In this document: positions 54,948 through 64,000 of the stretch, in pieces | Layout: the number at the start of each line of letters is the position of its first letter | Numbering within the stretch: position 1 is the stretch's first letter | Source of the DNA: Macrocystis pyrifera | Taxonomy: Eukaryota; Sar; Phaeophyceae; Laminariales; Laminariaceae | DNA: 64,000 bases | NCBI GenBank assembly: GCA_031763025.1 | Contig: JASSKH010000050.1 | Coordinates: 620,001-684,000 of the forward strand | Direction of reading: 5' to 3' | Made by a program: the position numbers and the translations under genes | Notes under the pieces: generated by a model | Database searches by the model: none | Seen by the model: only the letters and a program-made list of their open reading frames with translations | Told to the model about the DNA's origin: nothing

Positions 54948-55151
54948 GTGATGGAACGGTTTAACGCCGTCCCGAACGATCGTAGTGCGCAAAACCTCTT
55001 GGAGGGCCCCATCAAGCAGGTCAAATCAGCTGTGCAGAGATTCGGGGAGTTGGTCGGGGGTAGAGCCGAGATTCGGTCACAGGAGAAGGAGTGGGTGCGG
55101 TGCCTACAGAGCGACCTGCAGGAGTCGCCTAAAGGGAAGGCCGTCATGGGG
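54948..55151 (+). CDS. Putative exon with consensus splice donor
   Basis: About 67 codons of hydrophilic protein (IKQVKSAVQRFGELVGG; KEWVRCLQSDLQESPKGK) end at GGG then GTAAGT (55152-55157), a good donor. The predicted helices suggest a coiled coil. It lies convergent with the signal-peptide exon copy 2. Family unknown; acceptor not identified. Confidence 0.3.
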
Positions 55152-55257
55152 TAAGTCAATTGTTTCAGCTTGCTACAGAGCGAATATGACCGAATGCTAT
55201 GAAAATCGAGGTATTGAGAGTTTCAGCCAGCGACTGCCACAACTACAGTATACTCAC

Positions 55258-55498
55258 TGTTTATGCTGCTGCCGAAGCCGGCCGGTCTCCACGTGTAAAG
55301 CCCCCTCCCGAGTTCACATCCCAGCTTGTCTCCAGAGTACTCCTCCACCCACTGCGGGGAGAACACCTCAGCTTCAACCTTCAAGTCTACCGTCGGTTGC
55401 GCCTCTCCAACGCTGTTCTTACCTCTTCCCCCTAACATACCGAACACCTGAAGAACAGTGAGTGCCCCCACTAGGCCCTGCCGTGGCTGACTAAACAT
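55258..55498 (-). CDS. Signal-peptide exon of an unknown secreted protein, copy 2
   Basis: ATG at 55498, leader FSQPRQGLVGALTVLQVFGML, then EAQ, EVFSPQWVEEYSG, LGCELGR, YTWR, GSSIN, and donor GTGAGTATAC at 55257. The order and spacing equal 2086-2329, with clear substitution between them but preserved frame. Upstream, GGAAAGGGGAGCATT (55590) is also kept. The paralogues lie 53 kb apart on the same strand. Confidence 0.5.
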
Positions 55499-55499
55499 G

Positions 55500-56780
55500 C
55501 TCGCAACGTTGTAGCTCCCGAGTTTGTCAGTGTCGGCCAACGTGTGTCCGTATCGTCTGCGCTTTCACGAACAAAAACATCCAGGTATATCGGAAAGGGG
55601 AGCATTGCTTGGGTCGATTTGCGCAACAAACTACGGGACACCAGTGTGAGGACGAGGAACAGCAAGAGTAAGGAGCTAACTGAACGACGTATGATAAACA
55701 AAAAAACATGCCCAAATACGTCCTGAAAACGTTACAACACAAGTGAAGTTGGACACTAATTGCTTGTTGGAAGCCCTGAAGGAAGATATTACGTTTTGGT
55801 GGCGGCCTAACTCCTGGGGTTTGAGAGTGTTCGAAGCTGACGAGCGATTGCTTCGACCTCACGTTCAAGTGCAGTCCGATTGATGTCCCATAACTACTCT
55901 GTTCGAAATATTGACCGATCTCCAGTACGTGCGTAATGTGCGTAGGACAAGCGGGCTGGAGAGAGATCAACTATACACGGTGTACGACAAGGAACCTGCC
56001 GTCGGAAAACAGTGGCCTGAAAAAGCCTCGCCTTCAAGTCCCTTTGTCCGAACCCTACTGGGGGTGCTGAAGGGGCGAGTTGTGTGTAGCGATCCCACAA
56101 TGCTGTCTTGATAGGCGTTTGTTTATTTTGATGGCCCTTATTCTTGCCCGGTACATCTGGCTCTACTTCTTTCTACAGCTCGTTGGCGACGTCTGGTCGT
56201 AGTCGAGCACGGAGGTGCCGTCGTAGCCACCCCAGGTTTGTCTCCGCAGGACGTGTGGAAAGCAGGATAGCGGGAGAATCTACTGTAACAGGTGGTTCAA
56301 TGGTCAAGAGCGTCGTTGACCGTATCCCACACGAATTTGCACCGCGTGAACGCGCTCTTCGTAGAACAACACACTGTTTCTGGGCATTGATAAGTCAGAG
56401 AACATAGCACGCGTCGGAGTACCGGAAGATCTACGGCAAGGGGGGGAATTTGACGAAGGGGCTTGTTTACGGGGGCCAGAGCGGTAGGAGATTTGAGCAT
56501 GGCACCGAGGACAGGGTGACCGGTAGTTCGCTGGCTGGGGTATAATATGTGTCGGGCGGCCAGCGAAGAGGGCGAGCGATCCAGTGTTCGTTACTCTCGA
56601 TGGATGACATCATTTCGGTAGAGATACAGCGGGGAGAGGAACGGATGCGGTGGTTGGGAGGTGTTTTGATCGTTGTCGTCAATCCGGTTTCAGTCTGTGA
56701 ATGGCGGCAGGAAGGGCCAATGATATCGGATATCAATAAGGTAATGGGGTGGGCACCGCAGCTGGATATGTAGGGGCACG
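55500..56780. other. Upstream region of secreted-protein copy 2; no other gene seen
   Basis: 55500-55605 keeps similarity to 2345-2500. The remainder has only short frames without motifs. Confidence 0.35.
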
Positions 56781-56925
56781 ACACTACCATCAATACCATC
56801 AGTACTATTAATACTATTAATACTATTAGTACTATTAGTACTATTAGTACTATTAGTACAATTAACACTGTCATTACTATTAATAATATTAATGCTGTTA
56901 TTAATAGTATTTATTACGGATTGCA
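56781..56925. repeat. Nine-base microsatellite-like tract (TACTATTAG)n
   Basis: TACTATTA(A/G) is repeated about ten times, then degenerates to ATTAATAATATTAATG. The minus frame that reads as repeated LIV residues is a consequence of the repeat and not a membrane protein. Confidence 0.85.
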
Positions 56926-56930
56926 CCCAA

Positions 56931-59900
56931 ATACAGCAGTCGTTAGATACTCCAGTCGCTGCTGCATAGGAGTATAGTGATCTGTTCCGTAGGACAGTTT
57001 TCATGTGATACAATACCGGCAGGCGACAGCAGGTATCGAACTCTTTTATGTACTTGGACACACCGTACAACATAGCAAAATAAGTTTCAACAGCCGTAGC
57101 ATCGTGGATCTACAGAACAGCAGTACATGTAGTGCGTACGAGGGTACTCGTAGGCATGGAGAATATATCTTTGGCATCTACAGGAGCTACAGCAGCCCAT
57201 GTAGCACGTGCGTACTGGTAAATAATGGGTTATATATCTTCAGTATCCGGGACCAGTAGGATGGTAATAGTGATGGATGAAGCAACAACAGCGTAGGCTA
57301 CACGGGGTCATGAGTACGTACCCTAGGAAATATTGGTCGTTGCAGTTAAAACTAGGGGTCTCTCCTTTTGTTTTTTAGCTTTGAACAAATTATAAGGATC
57401 GTTCTTTGTTTCGAGCTCCGCGCACCGCTCCCCTTAGAGCTCACTCTATTTTAGCTCACGATATTGAGCAAACCAATCTATATTGTGTGTCTTGGGGTCA
57501 CTACACCATCTCGTCATTCTTCTCGTCTACTGAAGCTTCTCGTACAAGTTCACCTAGTCGTTAATGCGGTTACCTCAAACATCGACGGCGCATTGACCAG
57601 CCATCGGCAACCGAGTCTAGGCGTACACATCAGCTACGAGCTGGTACATACGTCAATCGTCATAACCTGTAGTTTAATTATTTATATTAGTCGTACTATT
57701 TTTTTGACGGACGCTTGCTACTATACGGGCTGGACATTATGGGCGTTTTTTTTTTCTGGCTCGAGTGGCGGAGCTCCTCAACCGAGGAACTATACCGGGC
57801 GTTATAGGCATCGTAGGCATTATTGGCATTGTAGGTATTATAGGCCTTTTAGCTATCTCATTTGTGTTGCAAAATAGTTTTCGTTTGCACCTATTACGGA
57901 GGGTCGAAAATAGGACCTACGGTACACAAAAAAAACTAAATATTTACCTATCTTTACTAACAATATTTGATCCTGTTTACTACTGCATGGTCTCCCGTAA
58001 TAGGCCATGGGAATGTTCATCGGGTTTTGTTAGCCTACGTACATATTGATCAATAGTCTAGGTGCCTATTTACTATAGAAAAGTCGCTTTTGGGGGCACT
58101 CTTATTTTATACCGTAACACGCTTCTACAGTAGTACTATAATAGGGTACTTAAGTACTACGGTACTGCAACTTAACATACCACCGTACACTCGTAGAGTA
58201 TACCGTTTGTGTATCGCGAGGTTAGCGATGGCAAGCCGGACTACTGTGGTACCCATCGCGGCAACAGAGGCAATATCGACCATAGCGGAACTAGCGACTG
58301 TAGGGAGCGCCCAGGTGGGTTTGGTACCCTAACAGTGTCCACGTTATCGTGAGTGGTAGCCCGCTGTATTTATATGTCGTGGAATTACCTCGGCTCGCAA
58401 TCTTACCAGGTTCAGCAGAGAGGACATATTCTAGTTTGTTTCCGTATGCCGTGCAAGCCGCAACGTCAGGCCGAACTGTTGTACCCACCGCGGTAGTAGG
58501 CGCCGCAGACAACCCTGAGGCGGGTCTGACGAGCTCGAGCAGCACTGACGATGATTTTTGACGATAAAAGGATCAAGCCGAACGGGCGCTCGTCGGGCCA
58601 GCAAAAGCCTCTCTATGGTATGATGAATTGCACAGAGTGTCGATGCTGGTGAGAGGAGTAAATATGGGTGAACATTCTTGTTCTGCTTCTCTCTCTCGCT
58701 GTTACGGTGAAATCTACCTCGTGCGGTAATACATATATATCGTACGGTAACGAATATTCGTAGGCAAGTCACCTCAGTCACACGTACGGTAACCTTCAAT
58801 CGTACTCACGTTACCCTCGTCAACATATCACGTGGTGGAATGGCGTTCCGAAGGTATATCCTGTTTCACCCTACACTATAGGCCAGCCAATAAGAAACTG
58901 CCCAATAAGAACGTAAGCTCACTTTTTGAAGAACGCAATGAAAATTGGGTTAAAAACGGGTCAGTGTTGGACTCCGTACTAAATCCTGTATAATAGCCTA
59001 TGCTCAAGGTTGCTTGAAGATGGCGCCCCAAATAATAATCTCAGGCTTGCCCAGATTAGGTGTTTCTTGTTGGCGGGCTCATACTTCTAGTAGCTTTTTA
59101 CATCTATTATATGATCTCGTACGTACGATAACCTAGTCAGTATTATGCATACCCAACATCCACTGGGATCTTCTCAAGTACCACGGCGTAGTCTGCATAC
59201 CTAACATTGAAATGTTCTGAAGTACCATAGCGTATACGTAGTCAGAGTAATCGGCATCCACCGGTGAATAGTGGATCTCTCGAGGATCCTACTCTTTAAT
59301 ATCCCGCGTTGTCACGGTTAATAACCCACTTCATATTGTTTGGTGGCGCATTTGCCACGGTAGCACAGAAATCTCACGTGCTACCCGTGGCAATTCAGTC
59401 GTCTCCCAATGCAAAACATGACTTCCAAGCTTCCAATATTATTTTCGATGGGTACCCGTCATTTTAGGGCGGCGCACTGGCACAGTAGTAATATACAGAT
59501 TGACCCGCCCAGTGTATTCACCAGTAGTTTAATCTAACTTACAGTAGTTCCTAATAACACGCCACATGATAGTACGGAAACCACCAACTAAACGTGTCTC
59601 GAGAGGATTATAGATCGAAAGGCTCTTCGCCACCTCCCGGCTGTTGGGCTTTTCACGCGCTCTGCTCCTTCCTTCCGCTTTATTAGGGTTTGGTCTCTTT
59701 GTCTGCCTTGAGTACCTGGTACCTGATACCGGCTACGTTTTATCGTTCTCTTGATATATGTTTTCTGTTTTTTTTTCGTATTCGTTTTTCTTTGTCTGTG
59801 CCTTCTTGTGTTTTGTTTGCTGGCGTGAGCCTATTACCCGGTGCCTCAAGGGTAAGGAGCGATGGAGAAATACTTACATGTTACACATGGATCAACGCGA

Positions 59901-60231
59901 CGTATCATGTACCTGCGAGAGAACCAACAGCATGACGACCGTCACATCATCGGCGCACGTTGCATGCATTTTTTTTTTGAATTTTTTCCTGTTTGTTTCA
60001 TCTGCGATGACCGCAACCGCCCGCAGTCAATGCAGGATAGCGCCCTACCTGTGGTGGGAAGTGAAACGAAAACGCGTATTATTGTTTTGGGCTCCGGCAT
60101 CGCCTCCATCGGGCCCCTCACCAGCCGGAAGTGGCCAACTGGCCGTGCTACGCTCGACGTTGCTCGCTTGGCCCGGCCAGAATATACTGCTGCAATCTAG
60201 TATACCAGGTACTGATTATTATAATTATTCC
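56931..60231. other. No recognised gene
   Basis: A GGCATT/GTAGGC minisatellite occupies 57795-57850. Two similar stretches (58225-58265 and 58460-58505; ACTGT.GTACCCA.CGCGG) may be a diverged duplication. 58560-59640 has AT-rich sequence with many GTAC words. No family motif. Confidence 0.35.
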
Positions 60232-60415
60232 TACCATCAGACAATGTGTAGCATGAGCTTCAACATGGATCACTCAAAATCACCCCGAAAGAAGAAAACC
60301 ACTGAAACATTAAGAGCATTATGCCTAAATACCAACTCCCTTCTGTGCCAGCTTCCGACTTGAGCTCTATCTACCCCATTTGCTGTTCTTGCTCCTTCCT
60401 TCTCACTATAAACTC
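60232..60415 (+). repeat. Dispersed ~180 bp repeat, copy 2
   Basis: Copy of 34571-34770. The + frame is open here and includes DHSKSPRKKKTTETL after MCSMSFN, so this copy may preserve a coding piece. Confidence 0.45.
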
Positions 60416-61489
60416 TTGCTTTATTTTCTAAATATTTTATCGTATCCAAGCTCCATCTCCACGCCAGTGTGGGTCTGTCATCGCCCCCCCCCCTATGTTC
60501 CTTTTTCCTTCTTGCTTCCTGGGGGTTCCTAAGCTGGGGCTTGAAGCGCGACACCCTCCTCGAAATGGCGACCTGTCTGCGTAGTCACCGGGATAATTTG
60601 CAGCAGGAGTACTTACACCATCCCCTTCCTTGCCATCGGTTTCTCCCCCTCCACGACATTATCGTAGCTGGTGATTGATGAAGTTTCTGCCTTTTACCCC
60701 GAGGTGCCCAAAATATTTCCCGGTTAATTTTGACAACAGTATCGCTACCGACGGAGCCATCCAGTGCCCACTCCTAACGTTTTTCTAGGCATCACTCCTG
60801 TGTGAAGATACAGGCAGAGTCCCAGGAAGATTTATTAAACGCCTGGGCGCCGAGTTACAACCCCGAATTTACATTGTCTAACAAACTCCACGATCTCGTG
60901 TGTGGAAGCTAGATACCTTGGTTGCCACCAGAAAGCAAACTCACTGCTGCTGTGTTTGTATGATAGCAGTACTGTAGCAGTTCGGCGAAGAGTCATGCCA
61001 CGAAGACGGAGTATCAACTTTTGCTCTGGTTCCTGACACAGGCAGTCTTCCCGAGGTTCCTGGCGCGAAAAGCTCTATGATGCAACACCCGAAAACGGCT
61101 TTAATACGAGGTGTACGCTCAAGTGGTCGAGCAACCTCGTGGCCTACTGTAGCTTTATATCCAAACTACTGTAAGTGCAGAAGCCAACGATGCTACTGGT
61201 TTAATAGGTGGTCCCTCAGATCAGAAGCCCCACCAGTGACAAGCTTTTTCCTTGCAAGGCAAAGGGGCCACCCGTGTCTTAGCACCCATCCGTTAGCGAC
61301 TACTGGTACCATAAGGCGCGATTTTTATAACCCAATACTCGTCTTGAAGAACTATATGGTGTATACTTTAACCTCACCCCGACTACAATCAATCCTAGGC
61401 ATATAGCAAAATAAAATAGTACGCAAGCTGGACTTGCGAATATATTGAGTACATTATGTGTGGAGAACGGGTGACGCCCCCCGGCGATG
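60416..61489. other. No recognised feature
   Basis: No family motif on either strand. A C-tract lies at about 60484-60492. Confidence 0.4.
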
Positions 61490-62990
61490 GAAACATGCGA
61501 CCGTTAAGGTCCTTCATAAAACGAAAGATATCCCTGATTTCAACAGCTACCGAGGGATTTCGCTTGTTGCCTAATGGGCAAATTAATGCCTGAAATGGTC
61601 GCGTCCTGCCTCAGCAACTCCTGCTAAGATGAAGGTATATTCCTCGAGGAACAGTGCGGTGTTTGCCCAGCACGACCAACAGTCGACATGCTGTTCGTCG
61701 TTCGTCGACTGCAAGAACTCGGACGAGCTCGATAACCCCCCTGTACATGTGCTTCGTCGACCTGCAAAAAACGTATGAGTCTGTCGACCGAGAGCGTTTG
61801 TGGGTGGTGCTCGCACGCTTCAGCGTGCCGCAGAAGATGCTAGCCGATATCTGCCAGTTCAACGAAGTCATGCAAGCTCGCGTGAGCACGGATGACGGTC
61901 AGCACTCGAAAAGGTTTGATGTTATTCAGGGACTGCGGCAAGGATGTGTGCTGTCGCCGCTTCTGTTCAACGTCGTCTGCGCTGCTGTGATACACGTCGT
62001 GCTGGTATGCTTCGGAGACATGATTCACCTCAAAGAGGACCTCGGAGAGGACGGGGCGAAGGTTGACCCACTAGCATGTGTCCGGAGGACAGTATGGGGC
62101 ATGCTGTTAACTGACGACGCAGGCACTGTGTCTAAGTCGGTGGAAGGCCTTGCGAAGGTGATGACCGTCGCCGTGATCGTTGTCGGAGCAGCCGGCCTCA
62201 CCGTATCCGAAACGAAAAACGGAGACCATACTGCTGCGAACACCGAATCAGGCCCAACGTAATCGAAGCAACAGGGAAGGGGTACAGAAATACGATGCAG
62301 ATTTTGTACCTGGACGGTCTTGTCGTCGCACGCGCTAACCTTAAGTCAGAGATCAAACGACGGATCCGACTCGCAAGGGCATACTACAATTGGTCCTAAC
62401 GGGAGCTGTACGATATGGACAATGCCGTGTTCACCCTAAAGATGCGCATGGTAAAGGCTAGGGTGATCGATACCCTGCTGCACGGGTGTGTGACGTGGAC
62501 CTTCGGCCAGGAGCACTTTGCTGAGCTCCGAACGGCACACCACGAACTCCTCCAACGGGTCATGCCGTCCAGCACAGACAACGCACCGACCACCTCATGT
62601 CGTACGCCAAGGCCCCCAAGAAGGCACAATACGAGAGCGTCGAGGCGGCCATCCACCAACCCCGTCTCCTCCTCGTGGGGGCCGCACAGCTGAAGACCAG
62701 TGGGCGGCTGATCCGTCTGGTGATGTTTGGAACGATGGCTGGTGGGGACAACCCGGGACCAGGCCGATCAGATATTAACTCGAGTCAAGGTCTAGCAGAC
62801 GATCTCAGGATTTTTGAAGACACTGAGGGGTCCACGCAAAGCCCCCCTTTGCTGTTAGGAGCAGAGGGGGTGTTGTAGCCGAGGGCGGCTAAGAAGAGTG
62901 GCAAGTGGTATCGTGGGGTGGTCGAAGCGGTGGTCTGTTTTATGGCGAGGTGTCACAGGGGCGAGGCGGAGATAAGTTTGTAACGCCACC
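61490..62990 (+). pseudogene. LINE-like non-LTR reverse transcriptase, decayed
   Basis: Family motifs follow in order across several frames: VKVLHKTKDIPDFNSYRGIS (61503-61571), [16 protein letters not shown] near 61640-61690, [17 protein letters not shown] (motif A, Asp kept, 61750-61800), [15 protein letters not shown] (61930-61975), [15 protein letters not shown] (the FADD/YADD box, here LTDD, 62110-62150), AGLTVSETK, then LLHGCVTWT (62480-62510) and VMFGTMAGG (62720-62750). The + frame 61654-62262 is open for 202 codons. No endonuclease lies upstream, so the copy is 5' truncated. The clade is not determined. Stops and shifts make it inactive. Confidence 0.8.
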
Positions 62991-64000
62991 CAGTCACGAC
63001 TGCAAGAACGGTGACAAGGGCAGGAGACAGCCGTACAGATACAGCTGTCGACGAATATAGAAACGAAATGATAGATAGATCGGGTGGCAAGATATCGACC
63101 CGACTAGCCCTTGAATCTTAGTTGTTTCGTGTTGAGTTGTTAAATGGGGTCGGGGTGGGACAGCGGCAGTACTGACACTTGACACCACTATTGACGAGAG
63201 TAGGAAGCCAACCGCCGCTCTCGCCCACCGTACCTTGGTCGGTCGCGCCGTCGATCGATCGCTCTTTCGCTCCCTTACCCTGAGATTCCCGTCCACCGCA
63301 GTGCGTGCTGCACGCAGCCATCGCTGGGTCGGTCACGCCGTCGGTCGTCGACCATCGCTCTTCGTTGGCTTGTTTGCTCGCTCGATCGATCGTTGACCGT
63401 CCGTTGATCGTCCGTTCGCTCGGTATAGGTTAGGCGCTGCCCGCTCGATCGATAGATCGGTCGATCGTGCCGTCGCTCGACCGTACTTAATTTAATGACC
63501 TTGGGCCGTGGTCGTCGCTCGCAGGCGCTCGCTCACTCACTCAGTCAAACACGCCGTCGCTCGACCACGTCGCTCCGTAGTTAGTTGGGCGGCCTTGTGC
63601 CACAGTCATCGCTCGCCGTCGCTCGGTCGGTCGCGCCGTCGGTCGCCAACAGCCGCTCTGGTATTGTGTAAAACAAAAGAAGGCCGTAGGCCGTAGGCCG
63701 TAGCTTGTACGACAATTGTCTGCAGGTGAACTTCTGATACTCCGGTGAACAGCGCGTACAAAAATGATTGATACAAAATACCAGACGCCTGGTACCGTAT
63801 ACGAGGCATGTATTTATTGGAAGATGAGCAGGCGTTATATGAACCACATCACCGATGTTAACAACCGCGTACCGCAAGACTCTCTGAGTACTGTAGACGC
63901 AACACTCCTATCCGAGATCTGGACTGAAGTTTTTTACGATTTTGCGTGCGTACGTACGGTACAGGGTATATGTTTGCATCGAAGAAGGATGACTATCGGG
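62991..64000. other. Low-complexity (GATC/CGTCGCTC) stretch; no gene
   Basis: 63220-63650 is built from short words (TCGATCGATCG, GTCGCTCG, CGTTGATCG, CGCCGTCG). GGCCGTAGGCCGTAGGCCGTAG at 63683 is a 7 bp tandem repeat. No coding motif. Confidence 0.6.

Noticed and set aside
56467..56874. Apparent membrane protein with repeated LIV residues
   Set aside because: It is the translation of the TACTATTAG tandem repeat.
63220..63650. CRISPR-like array
   Set aside because: Repeats are short, irregular and overlapping words without constant spacers.

Overview
The window is eukaryotic nuclear DNA and is dominated by decayed mobile elements. The evidence is LTR, tyrosine-recombinase (YR) and non-LTR retroelements on both strands, tRNA-derived repeats, minisatellites, long homopolymers, an internal TTAGGG tract and a host-like gene broken by introns. 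There are no bacterial operons, rRNA genes or CRISPR arrays. The reverse transcriptase, integrase and YR protein families, together with TTAGGG repeats, fit a stramenopile and perhaps a brown alga. That placement rests on family resemblance from memory and is not certain.

Layout. At 2.1-2.3 kb lies the first of two copies of a signal-peptide exon; the second is at 55.3-55.5 kb. At 2.65-3.75 kb and 14.0-15.0 kb lie two copies of a ~1 kb dispersed repeat that differ by a 224 bp insertion and by an internal inversion. From 4.35 to 4.87 kb is a ~60 bp minisatellite, followed by a Copia element on the + strand (5.18-8.25 kb) and a Copia element on the - strand (8.42-13.01 kb), with their 3' ends facing each other. 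From 15.90 to 23.10 kb is one LTR-flanked element with a GTACC target duplication. Nested inside it (16.24-19.74 kb) is a YR retroelement with split direct repeats in the order A1-genes-B1-A2-B2.

From 24 to 36 kb the sequence is mostly non-coding: a glutamine-rich decayed coding stretch, a 0.8 kb inverted-repeat element, a 101 bp tandem repeat, three tRNA-like SINE copies, and a short inverted-repeat element that carries satellite units plus telomeric repeats. From 36.9 to 40.6 kb is a second YR-type (DIRS/PAT/Ngaro-like) element with nearly open gag and pol frames broken by single stop codons.

From 41.37 to 49.25 kb a 3.9 kb segment is duplicated in tandem, and its right edge lies inside the last exon of a glycosyltransferase-like gene (GT23 / alpha-1,6-fucosyltransferase type) that runs on the - strand from about 52.4 to 49.1 kb. 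This is the only host gene I can name. The right end (61.5-63.0 kb) holds a decayed LINE. Much of 53-61 kb and 32-36 kb shows nothing I can recognise.

No new functional system can be demonstrated. The most informative items are the split-repeat YR element nested in an LTR element, the duplication edge inside the glycosyltransferase exon, the telomere-bearing inverted-repeat element, the repeat pair with an inverted core, and the conserved secreted-protein exon.
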